DNA of 64,000 bases from positions 186,001 through 250,000 of the forward strand of contig OZ037842.1 of NCBI GenBank assembly GCA_964035575.1. Direction: 5' to 3'. The position numbers and the translations under genes are program-made. The notes beneath the pieces were generated by a model. The model did not search any database and was not told the DNA's origin. It saw only the letters and a list, made by a program, of their open reading frames with translations. Shown piece by piece: positions 51,908 through 63,900 of the stretch. Numbering within the stretch: position 1 is the stretch's first letter; each line of letters starts with the position of its first letter. This stretch comes from Rhynchopus sp. YZ270_cl-10 (taxonomy: Eukaryota; Euglenozoa; Diplonemea; Diplonemida; Diplonemidae).

Positions 51908-53738
51908 TCAGTGTCCGTGGCTGTGACTGTGACTGTGGGTGTGGCTGTGGTAGCTGTACTTCGGGGTTCTCACACCCTCAGACCCCACACAGTGGCGGCA
52001 CCAGAAGAAGTTCTTCGGGTCGTACTCCTGCTTCACCTCAAGCAGCCTTGCGTAGTTGTCACCCCAGTAGCGTTCCTGCCAGTTCTCCATTGTGTACGCC
52101 GACTCCGAGAAGTAGGAGTTGGCACCCAGAGAGTACCACGTATCAACGTCGCCGTTGTTCTCACCAAACGAGATCATCGCAAGACCCGAACGCATGCCAT
52201 TGGAGAGGGACGTGCCCTCGAGCTGTGGGGATCCAAGCTGCCCGCTGAAGGACGTCGAGAAGAACAGGTCACAGCTCACACCGTCACGGCAACGCTCAAG
52301 CATCTGCGTCACGTGTGCGTTCAGGTTCCCGTTGTCGTACTCAGAACGCTGCACCATAATCGACGGGAGTCCACCAAGCTTGCCCTCCGCCACAGACACG
52401 GCGGCAGGGTTGATGCTGAAGGCAGGGTTGTACGGCGTGATCAGAGCAAACGCGTTGTCCTCTGTGTTTGCGTACGAGATCAGAAGCACTTCGTCAGCCA
52501 CGTGGTGCATCGTGTGCCATGTGTCAATGTACTGCTGCTCTGTCTGCCCACCGCTGTACATCGAGAACAGCCACACAGTCCAGCTCATGCCACAGGACTC
52601 CGTCTGTGCACCAGGGAACATCGCAAACGTGATGGACCAGTTCCCGTCCAGTGTTGCGTGCCAGTTGTTGTACTCGGTCATGATCTTGTGCAGGGAGTCG
52701 TACGAGCACATGTCTCCCATCCAGTACGCCTCCGTCTTCGTCAGACCAAGTGCAGGCATGTCGTACAGCTTCGTGTACAGTGCAGTGACAACACCCCACG
52801 TGGACCCACCACCACCTCTCAGTGCAAAGAACAGGTCGGGGTGGTTCTCCTCGTCCACGTAGACAAGGTCACCGTTCGCAAGCACCATCTCCACTGCCAG
52901 GATCTGGTCAGCACCCAGTCCCTTGTTTGGTGCGAGAGGACCGTGTCCACCACCAAGGTGCCAGCCAACAACACCCACAGTGCTGCACCAGCCAGTCGGC
53001 ATCATCTTGTTGTGGTCCTTCAGTGCGAAGAGCGCTTCATCAAAGACAACACCAGCACCAAGAAGCACGTTGCCCTCTGCGTGGCCGAAGCCTCTCTTCT
53101 CGTCGTCCACGTCCACGTCGATCTCCTTCAGGAAGGAGGTTCTGATCCAGAGTCCGTTGTTGTTGATGCTGTGTCTGTTCAGCATGTCGTGTCCTGTACC
53201 TGCAACAGCAACACACAGGTTGTGCTTACGTGCAAAGCGCACAGCAACCTGCACCTGTCTTGCTGTGGTCGGCCACACAACAATCCTTGGGTTCCAGTTG
53301 CTGAAGGGCTGGTTACGCTGCGAGATCTTGCAGAACTGCGAGAAGTTGTCGACCAGACACACACCCTCCTGGTCCGCTTCAGCCTCCACGTACACCCCAG
53401 TCATGTCTGCACCTTCTCCGTACAGGGGCTGGCCGTCTGGATCCCCGAGTCTGTAAGGTGCAGGCCTTGGGTGGCCGTCACCTCCCCACACAAGTTGTCT
53501 GTCGCAGTCAGTTCCTGTGATGAGTGGGTGGGGTTTTGGTTTTGTGTGTGCGGGAGTGGGCGAGGGAGGTGATATTATGCGGAGAAAAGGACATACTTGC
53601 AAGCTTCCGCGACAGCTTCCTCAGGTCCCAGGCATCTGGCCAGCAGGACTCACCCATGGTACAGCACCCATCCAGCTGCTCACCAACCTGACCCGCAACC
53701 AGCTGCGACAGCGACAGCAGTGCTACTGTGCGCATCAT
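51908..53738 (-). CDS. BBE-like secreted FAD oxidase, type B copy 4 (B4)
   Basis: Exons 53738..53597 and 53514..51908, intron 82 nt (53596..53515); 582 residues. Phase-1 intron: GCA-A joined to GA-ACT codes Ala-Arg-Thr. H156, C224, BBE domain and His tail are present. The mature protein appears identical to B5, and spacers match too, with a 3,184-bp step between the two, so this pair is a very recent duplication. Confidence 0.88.
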
Positions 53739-55091
53739 TTTTGAATGTGTTATTAAAATGTGAATCTGGTGAGGTGGTGTGTGCGAGGGTGTGAGGGCAG
53801 AAGGGAAGAAGGGTGCAGTACAAATAACAACCCACAACAACAACTAGTCGCACGGTACTGAAGAAGTCTCACAAAGACATGTGAGAGAGAGGGTGGGAGG
53901 GGATAACAAAATCGATTGGAACAATGTGTGTAAATTACGCCTCGACAGAGAACGCAATAAACACACGTAGTAAACTGAGCAATAAATACAGACCTCTTTC
54001 GTGGTGTGTGGCCTCAACAAGTTGGGGACACAAGTGAAGGTAAAATAGAGGAATCAAAAGCCACAGTGTGGCTGTCCTCTTTGCCAGTTCATAATCATAT
54101 TTCATAGGGGATGGGATAAAAATTAGGCTGTGCTTACCATCCTGAAGCCATCTGCAAAAGGATAGAAAAGACATCAAAACAAATACACAGAAACACAGTA
54201 TAAAAAGAAGGTGGTGTTGGGAGAACATCTGGACGCATATTATGGACACATTTGCCTTCACTTCCTTCTGAATCCACGTACTACTCACAACCTCCAAAGA
54301 CAAAACACAGAAACACACTCACCCAACCACGTCACGTGCACAAGATAAAACTCAACAAAATGTGTCCTTCTGTACGCGATCGCAAAAATCGCAAGTTAAA
54401 TGCCTCTTTCCCGAGACATTTGTTGCAAACACTAGACATGGGGACTTGATCAAGAACTTGTGCACGTGACACGAGAACGGCTGCACGGCTCTGGTTATGC
54501 CAACATCACGCATGAAAGGCCTGGCTATTTTGTTGTTAGCGATAAACATATAATTGTAACGCTTCTATGAGTTTGTGCCAAATCAACCACAACCCCTGGT
54601 GGGAGATTCTGGTCGTGTTGGCGCAGCCACGATATACCTTCTAATGACATAAAATGGTGTGAACAAAAAACGAATGAAACATAAAATGAGAACGCAAGAA
54701 ATGGGAGTGCTGACTGGCGTACTCCGCTCAGAAAGCAAATAAAACTTCATCAAATATGTGACAACCCTGACAAACAGATTGGAAAGAAAAACCACATTAC
54801 CTCTGAAGTGGGAGGAAGGCTCTCTGCACACATGTTGAGCACACCACATTTGAACTTGCCGCATGTGGTGCTGTGCACAGTTGAGATTCGCAAGTAAAAA
54901 AGAACATAAAAGTTGAAATTGTAAATACGGATGCACCCAACAACGGGTGCGTCCAATATACACTTAGAGCAGAAGTAACCCAAGGTATGCAGGCATTGAC
55001 AAAGGGTGTCGGTGTCCCAATGAACTGCACACGTGGGCATGTATACGGATACAGACTTTGTTGTAATATGGTTTGGGCTGGTGTCCTACAT
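53739..55091. other. B spacer between B4 and B5
   Basis: Gene-free type B spacer, nearly the same as 56923-58271. A 4-base insertion (CCTT, ~54264) distinguishes the two and breaks the small shared plus-strand frame, showing that frame is not under coding constraint. Confidence 0.6.
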
Positions 55092-56922
55092 TCAGTGTCC
55101 GTGGCTGTGACTGTGACTGTGGGTGTGGCTGTGGTAGCTGTACTTCGGGGTTCTCACACCCTCAGACCCCACACAGTGGCGGCACCAGAAGAAGTTCTTC
55201 GGGTCGTACTCCTGCTTCACCTCAAGCAGCCTTGCGTAGTTGTCACCCCAGTAGCGTTCCTGCCAGTTCTCCATTGTGTACGCCGACTCCGAGAAGTAGG
55301 AGTTGGCACCCAGAGAGTACCACGTATCAACGTCGCCGTTGTTCTCACCAAACGAGATCATCGCAAGACCCGAACGCATGCCATTGGAGAGGGACGTGCC
55401 CTCGAGCTGTGGGGATCCAAGCTGCCCACTGAAGGACGTCGAGAAGAACAGGTCACAACTCACACCGTCACGGCAACGCTCAAGCATCTGCGTCACGTGT
55501 GCGTTCAGGTTCCCGTTGTCGTACTCAGAACGCTGCACCATAATCGACGGGAGTCCACCAAGCTTGCCCTCCGCCACAGACACGGCGGCAGGGTTGATGC
55601 TGAAGGCAGGGTTGTACGGCGTGATAAGGGCAAACGCGTTGTCCTCTGTGTTTGCGTACGAGATCAGAAGCACTTCGTCAGCCACGTGGTGCATCGTGTG
55701 CCATGTGTCAATGTACTGCTGCTCTGTCTGCCCACCGCTGTACATCGAGAACAGCCACACAGTCCAGCTCATGCCACAGGACTCCGTCTGTGCACCAGGG
55801 AACATCGCAAACGTGATGGACCAGTTCCCGTCCAGTGTTGCGTGCCAGTTGTTGTACTCGGTCATGATCTTGTGCAGGGAGTCGTACGAGCACATGTCTC
55901 CCATCCAGTACGCCTCCGTCTTCGTCAGACCAAGTGCAGGCATGTCGTACAGCTTCGTGTACAGTGCAGTGACAACACCCCACGTGGACCCACCACCACC
56001 TCTCAGTGCAAAGAACAGGTCGGGGTGGTTCTCCTCGTCCACGTAGACAAGGTCACCGTTCGCAAGCACCATCTCCACTGCCAGGATCTGGTCAGCACCC
56101 AGTCCCTTGTTTGGTGCGAGAGGACCGTGTCCACCACCAAGGTGCCAGCCAACAACACCCACAGTGCTGCACCAGCCAGTCGGCATCATCTTGTTGTGGT
56201 CCTTCAGTGCGAAGAGCGCTTCATCAAAGACAACACCAGCACCAAGAAGCACGTTGCCCTCTGCGTGGCCGAAGCCTCTCTTCTCGTCGTCCACGTCCAC
56301 GTCGATCTCCTTCAGGAAGGAGGTTCTGATCCAGAGTCCGTTGTTGTTGATGCTGTGTCTGTTCAGCATGTCGTGTCCTGTACCTGCAACAGCAACACAC
56401 AGGTTGTGCTTACGTGCAAAGCGCACAGCAACCTGCACCTGTCTTGCTGTGGTCGGCCACACAACAATCCTTGGGTTCCAGTTGCTGAAGGGCTGGTTAC
56501 GCTGCGAGATCTTGCAGAACTGCGAGAAGTTGTCGACCAGACACACACCCTCCTGGTCCGCTTCAGCCTCCACGTACACCCCAGTCATGTCTGCACCTTC
56601 TCCGTACAGGGGCTGGCCGTCTGGATCCCCGAGTCTGTAAGGTGCAGGCCTTGGGTGGCCGTCACCTCCCCACACAAGTTGTCTGTCGCAGTCAGTTCCT
56701 GTGATGAGTGGGTGGGGTTTTGGTTTTGTGTGTGCGGGAGTGGGCGAGGGAGGTGATATTATGCGGAGAAAAGGACATACTTGCAAGCTTCCGCGACAGC
56801 TTCCTCAGGTCCCAGGCATCTGGCCAGCAGGACTCACCCATGGTACAGCACCCATCCAGCTGCTCACCAACCTGACCCGCAACCAGCTGCGACAGCGACA
56901 GCAGTGCTACTGTGCGCATCAT
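55092..56922 (-). CDS. BBE-like secreted FAD oxidase, type B copy 5 (B5)
   Basis: Exons 56922..56781 and 56698..55092, intron 82 nt (56780..56699); 582 residues, apparently the same protein as B4. Only silent or intronic/spacer differences were noticed (for example GTGATAAGGGC here and GTGATCAGAGC in B4 at the matching site). All predicted catalytic features and the His tail are kept. Confidence 0.88.
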
Positions 56923-58271
56923 TTTTGAATGTGTTATTAAAATGTGAATCTGGTGAGGTGGTGTGTGCGAGGGTGTGAGGGCAGAAGGGAAGAAGGGTGC
57001 AGTACAAATAACAACCCACAACAACAACTAGTCGCACGGTACTGAAGAAGTCTCACAAAGACATGTGAGAGAGAGGGTGGGAGGGGATAACAAAATCGAT
57101 TGGAACAATGTGTGTAAATTACGCCTCGACAGAGAACGCAATAAACACACGTAGTAAACTGAGCAATAAATACAGACCTCTTTCGTGGTGTGTGGCCTCA
57201 ACAAGTTGGGGACACAAGTGAAGGTAAAATAGAGGAATCAAAAGCCACAGTGTGGCTGTCCTCTTTGCCAGTTCATAATCATATTTCATAGGGGATGGGA
57301 TAAAAATTAGGCTGTGCTTACCATCCTGAAGCCATCTGCAAAAGGATAGAAAAGACATCAAAACAAATACACAGAAACACAGTATAAAAAGAAGGTGGTG
57401 TTGGGAGAACATCTGGACGCATATTATGGACACATTTGCCTTCACTTCTGAATCCACGTACTACTCACAACCTCCAAAGACAAAACACAGAAACACACTC
57501 ACCCAACCACGTCACGTGCACAAGATAAAACTCAACAAAATGTGTCCTTCTGTACGCGATCGCAAAAATCGCAAGTTAAATGCCTCTTTCCCGAGACATT
57601 TGTTGCAAACACTAGACATGGGGACTTGATCAAGAACTTGTGCACGTGACACGAGAACGGCTGCACGGCTCTGGTTATGCCAACATCACGCATGAAAGGC
57701 CTGGCTATTTTGTTGTTAGCGATAAACATATAATTGTAACGCTTCTATGAGTTTGTGCCAAATCAACCACAACCCCTGGTGGGAGATTCTGGTCGTGTTG
57801 GCGCAGCCACGATATACCTTCTAATGACATAAAATGGTGTGAACAAAAAACGAATGAAACATAAAATGAGAACGCAAGAAATGGGAGTGCTGACTGGCGT
57901 ACTCCGCTCAGAAAGCAAATAAAACTTCATCAAATATGTGACAACCCTGACAAACAGATTGGAAAGAAAAACCACATTACCTCTGAAGTGGGAGGAAGGC
58001 TCTCTGCACACATGTTGAGCACACCACATTTGAACTTGCCGCATGTGGTGCTGTGCACAGTTGAGATTCGCAAGTAAAAAAGAACATAAAAGTTGAAATT
58101 GTAAATACGGATGCACCCAACAACGGGTGCGTCCAATATACACTTAGAGCAGAAGTAACCCAAGGTATGCAGGCATTGACAAAGGGTGTCGGTGTCCCAA
58201 TGAACTGCACACGTGGGCATGTATACGGATACAGACTTTGTTGTAATATGGTTTGGGCTGGTGTCCTACAT
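56923..58271. other. B spacer between B5 and B6
   Basis: Gene-free type B spacer with the same blocks and hairpin as the other B spacers. Confidence 0.6.
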
Positions 58272-60082
58272 TCAGTGTCCGTGGCTGTGACTGTGACTGT
58301 GGGTGTGGCTGTGGTAGCTGTACTTCGGGGTTCTCACACCCTCAGACCCCACACAGTGGCGGCACCAGAAGAAGTTCTTCGGGTCGTACTCCTGCTTCAC
58401 CTCAAGCAGCCTTGCGTAGTTGTCACCCCAGTAGCGTTCCTGCCAGTTCTCCATTGTGTACGCCGACTCCGAGAAGTAGGAGTTGGCACCCAGAGAGTAC
58501 CACGTATCAACGTCGCCGTTGTTCTCACCAAACGAGATCATCGCAAGACCCGAACGCATGCCATTGGAGAGGGACGTGCCCTCGAGCTGTGGGGATCCAA
58601 GCTGCCCACTGAAGGACGTCGAGAAGAACAGGTCACAACTCACACCGTCACGGCAACGCTCAAGCATCTGCGTCACGTGTGCGTTCAGGTTCCCGTTGTC
58701 GTACTCAGAACGCTGCACCATAATCGACGGGAGTCCACCAAGCTTGCCCTCCGCCACAGACACGGCGGCAGGGTTGATGCTGAAGGCAGGGTTGTACGGC
58801 GTGATAAGGGCAAACGCGTTGTCCTCTGTGTTTGCGTACGAGATCAGAAGCACTTCGTCAGCCACGTGGTGCATCGTGTGCCATGTGTCAATGTACTGCT
58901 GCTCTGTCTGCCCACCGCTGTACATCGAGAACAGCCACACAGTCCAGCTCATGCCACAGGACTCCGTCTGTGCACCAGGGAACATCGCAAACGTGATGGA
59001 CCAGTTCCCGTCCAGTGTTGCGTGCCAGTTGTTGTACTCAGTCATGATCTTGTGCAGGGAGTCGTACGAGCACATGTCTCCCATCCAGTACGCCTCCGTC
59101 TTCGTCAGACCAAGTGCAGGCATGTCGTACAGCTTCGTGTACAGTGCAGTGACAACACCCCACGTGGACCCACCACCACCTCTCAGTGCAAAGAACAAGT
59201 CCGGGTGGTTCTCCTCGTCCACGTAGACAAGGTCACCGTTCGCAAGCACCATCTCCACTGCCAGGATCTGGTCAGCACCCAGTCCCTTGTTTGGTGCGAG
59301 AGGACCGTGTCCACCACCAAGGTGCCAGCCAACAACACCCACAGTGCTGCACCAGCCAGTCGGCATCATCTTGTTGTGGTCCTTCAGTGCGAAGAGCGCT
59401 TCGTCAAAGACAACACCAGCACCAAGAAGCACGTTCCCCTCTGCGTGGCCGAAGCCTCTCTTCTCGTCGTCCACGTCCACGTCGATCTCCTTCAGGAAGG
59501 AGGTTCTGATCCAAAGTCCGTTGTTGTTGATGCTGTGTCTGTTCAGCATGTCGTGTCCTGTACCTGCAACAGCAACACACAGGTTGTGCTTACGTGCAAA
59601 GCGCACAGCAACCTGCACCTGTCTTGCTGTGGTCGGCCACACAACAATCCTTGGGTTCCAGTTGCTGAAGGGCTGGTTACGCTGCGAAATCTTGCAGAAC
59701 TGCGAGAAGTTGTCGACCAGACACACACCCTCCTGGTCCGCTTCAGCCTCCACGTACACCCCAGTCATGTCTGCACCTTCTCCGTACAGGGGCTGGCCGT
59801 CTGGATCCCCGAGTCTGTAAGGTGCAGGCCTTGGGTGGCCGTCACCTCCCCACACAAGTTGTCTGTCGCAGTCAGTTCCTGTGATGAGTGGGTGGGGTTT
59901 TGAGTGTGTGCGGTGATATTATGGGGAGAAAAGGACATACTTGCAAGCTTCCGCGACAGCTTCGCCAGGTCGTGTGCATCTGGCCAGCAGGACTCACCCA
60001 TGGTACAGCACCCATCCAGCTGCTCACCAACCTGACCCGCAACCAGCTGCGACAGCGACAGCAGTGCTACTGTGCGCATCAT
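58272..60082 (-). CDS. BBE-like secreted FAD oxidase, type B copy 6 (B6)
   Basis: Exons 60082..59941 and 59878..58272 with the shortest first intron of the family, 62 nt (59940..59879); 582 residues. H156, C224, BBE domain and His tail are intact. Exon 2 matches B4/B5 at the protein level, but exon 1 carries HDLAKLSRKLA, the form found in B1 and type A, not the WDLRK form of B3-B5. The gene is thus a mosaic. It is the first member of the array in transcription order, just below LTN1. Confidence 0.88.
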
Positions 60083-60987
60083 TTTTGAATGTGTTATTAA
60101 AATGTGAATCTGGTGAGGTGGTGTGAGGGAGAAAGATATATCTCATCACACAATAAAGGTGACGTACACCGCGCACAGTGGGGTGCAATACACGAAAGCG
60201 GCGGTACGAAAACACATTTTCCAGGCAGACGCAGTAATGCAGGGACAACACAACACTCCACACGAACATGAGCGCACTGTCCCAGAATGACAAATACAAG
60301 AACAAAGCTCCACACAACAACACACAACGTACAACACCGCTGACCTACGTGTTCTGCATTCTTGACTTAGGAGAGAGACTCATCAGAAAAAAATGTCGTT
60401 GTTGTTCTTTTGAGACGCGTGTTTTTTATTTTATTTGAAAAATATGTCGGAACATCTGTGCCCACTGTTTCCCCTGTGCAGTTTCATTCGCATCCTGTTT
60501 TGTTTGCGACGCTTGGCGGTGCTTTATTTTATACCTACAAGTGTAGCTTAAAGGAGAAGTAGTTTCCGCCGATACAGTCGCCAATCACCCCTCCAACAGG
60601 GTAATTGGGCACTCAACGAAAAACCTTGTTTTCCTTTTACCCATCAGAGTTACTATTTTTTCGTTTCAAAACAATATAAAATAAGATAGCCAAAATAACC
60701 CCCCATTGGCGAGTGAAAGAAGAACCACCGTTGATCGTTCATCCCATCCCTCATTTTTTTTTTAAATTTTTTGAATACTCCCCCCCCCACCTTTCCCCCT
60801 ACCCCTCCCCCCCCCTCCCTCTGCTTTTGTCAGCAGCCTTCCTTCTCCTCAGATACTCGCGGCTAGTGGAGCAAAACAGGAAAAGACGGCGCCTTTTTTA
60901 TTTTTCCCAGAACATTTTTATTTTTGTCCTATTGATTCCCTTTCCTCCCCCTCTGTGATTCCCGACAAAAAAAATATATGTATCGGC
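60083..60987. other. spacer between LTN1 and B6
   Basis: The first ~40 bases on the minus strand above B6 are the shared acceptor flank (pyrimidine-AG), after which the sequence is unique. C-rich plus-strand runs lie at 60779-60822. No gene seen. Confidence 0.5.
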
Positions 60988-63900
60988 TCATTGCCCACCT
61001 CCAGCATCACTGGGAGCATCGCCGCCCATTCCAGAATACCACGCGCTTCTACAGAGCGGGCAGGTACTGTTGTTCGACTGTTTGAACCATTTGTAGAGAC
61101 AGAGCTTATGGTACTTGCCGTGACAGCACGAGCATTCCATCGAGGGAAGTTGTTGCGTTGTTGTGTTGACAACCTGGTAGCAGATTGGACACGCATCTTG
61201 CCCTGCAAAGTGCTTTTCGAGGTTGCGGCTCCAGAGCTCGACACAGTCCCAGAGAGAGGCACTCTTATTCAACAACTGCGCAGTCATTTGCATTAACCAC
61301 CTTCTCCACTTCTGTTCCTTCAATCCTGCCTTTGCGCGAGTCACCTGCGCATCCAACGAAGGGTGCTCAATAGGGTCCAACGGGAATGCTGGTGGCACTG
61401 TCATCTTCACGTTCACGCAGGTATCCTGATAGTCATATGAAAGAAGAACCGATGCTGCAGCCTTGTGGACCTTTACGGTGAGCTCCTCGGTGGGTTCAAA
61501 GGTAGATTTCCCGCCACCCTTATTGATGACAGCTTGGAGCTCCTGTTGGATGAGGGAGGGGGAGAGGTACGCTTGAACGAAGTTCTTGTAGAGGTCTTGG
61601 AAGGTGTTCTCGCAGTCGTTGACCCAACGGCGTGGGGAGGCGGGGATGGCCTTCATGATTCTGTAGAGCAACGCGATAGAGGAGAGTGCAAACTCCCCCG
61701 TTGTGTCGAACTTTGCAAGGTACTTCTGATGTTCCGCAAAGTTCTGTACAAAGTTCTGCCTCGGAAGCCCCACACTCCCTGTCTGGAACATCGACAGCAC
61801 GCTCTCCCTGTATTCATTGTTCACCCCTGCCGTCCGCGAATCCCGCAACAAAATGTACGAATTTTTAGTGTTCAAGGTGTACCCCACCGCTTTCTTATGC
61901 AGCAACAACGCGGCTGTCACGCAATCCATCAGCGGCTTCAAAATATTGTTAGTGGAGAGGAAGCGGCTGAAGAGATGCTTTTTGGAGGTCTCTTGTTTAA
62001 AAACGTCGGATGACGCAACAAAGTTTGCCACAAAGATCCCAAGGAAGTACGCGATACGCAGCCTACCACGGAAGATAAGCGACTCAACAGAGACGCTGTC
62101 AGGGAAGGCACCGTGGACGATCTGTTTTTGCACGTCAAGAAGTGCTTTGATCGAGTACTGCGCCTGGTTGCGTCTCGCAAAGAGAGAATTGCTCAACCCA
62201 GACGTTGGTGAAGACGGTGGTGAAGCGCTCTTTGGGTACGCCACCACCTCCGACAACACCGCCACACAGTACTGCACAAACAAGGGAATCTCCTGCGCTC
62301 CGCACATCGAACGGTACGATGCCTCCCCTTCCTCCTCGGTGTCCTCAGTGGAAGCAATGAACGCTGCCGTCTTCTCCAACAGTTGTTTGTTCTTTGTGGT
62401 GTCATTCAAAAAGGAGAAGTCCAGGCAGGTTGTGTCGCAGAGTGCGATGGTTAACCCCATGATTAGCTCGTGGGCGGCGGAGGGCTCGTCGTTGAGTGTG
62501 CGTTCGGCTTCTGCAACAAAGCGTGTCAACAGTGCGTCAAAGAAGGCTGGAGGGAGAACTGCGATGAGCGCCTTTCTGGTTGAGTCGGCGCCGCTGCAGA
62601 AGACGGAGACTACGTTGCACATATCGTGGAGGTGTGTCGTCGCAGTGTCGTCAGCAACACAGACATCAATGAAATGCACTAAGGAGTCGACAACATACGC
62701 AAACAGCATTGCCCTAGTACTGACGTCTGCTGCAAGGCATTCTGCACCTTCGTTTTCAGGGTCAGCCTTTGTACTGAAAAGCACTTCCGTCAAAATCAAC
62801 GAAACCCTTCTCGCACAGAACTCCAGAACCCTAGTTTGCGCGCCATCCGGGACGACCCATGATGTTGAGAGGTATGGGGTGACCTGTTGCAGCGTGGCGG
62901 CAAGCTTTCCGAAGGACGCAATCGAAGTGGCGCCGACGGGGCGGGTCCCCTCCAGGAGCGTCAACAGGAGCGAGATACGGGTTGCAAGAGAGGCGGGTGT
63001 TTCGTCTGTGCATTCGTCACCTTCGTCGTAGCGTTCGTGGACACATTCCTTTAGCGTTTCGGTGACTTCTTCGGAGAGGTCCGATCCTGCGGCAGGGGCA
63101 AGCGTGAGGCACGTGATCACCTCTTCGTTGGAAAGCTCGTCGCCAACCTCATCCTTTGCTAGGATGGTGCGGCACCAATCCTCGACGTCCTGCTGCTCAT
63201 CTGCCGCAAGGCTCCAGAGGCGGATGCTTCCGCAGTTGCTGTTGATAAGGCGAAGGAACATCTCTGTAAGTTGCGTCGCCTCGGTCTCGCTTGTCAGTGT
63301 CGTGCACATCGCAGCCGTGGTCGCAACACGCGAATCATCCTGCAAAAGCTTTGTCACCAAATACGCAGAACTCAAAAAGTTGGTCTCATAAAACATAGGA
63401 AACACCTCCGCCTTCAGCGCAGCCTTATTAACAGCCTTGAGTTGGGTGGTCTCCACAAATGCTCCCGCATTTTGAAAGAATCTGTCTGAAAATGAAGCAG
63501 CAAACCCGCCATATTTCGTCCACACCAGATTCTCCATTAACGCAACATTAAACGACGTCTGCACAGCAAAGAGCTGCGTTGCGAAGAGAAACTCCAAAAG
63601 CTGGCGCCACACTGTGGTGTTAGAGGGTGCTGCGGAGACGTGGCTGAAGGTCTGCACAAAGTCGTTGTGGGTATGCATTGTGGCTGCAACAGCTGTTATA
63701 ACCGACGAAATTTTGGACACATTTTCTTCCTCTTTTTGAAGCGCAGTGAGTGCTTTGCAGGCTGAGGAGAGACCTGATGCGAATAACGTTTTCGCCTTTT
63801 CTTTAAAACACGGTAGCGAAGCAGCATATGCGAAAATGGTGGAAGACAGAGTAGAAGGTTCGGTAGCGAAAGTGGCAAGTCGCGCCTCCAAAGTGTCAAA

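Noticed and set aside
53950-54000. Spliced-leader RNA gene suggested by GTCTGTATTTATTG on the minus strand of B spacers
   Set aside because: Only loosely like the conserved SL exon end and not followed by a GT donor; no further SL RNA features found.
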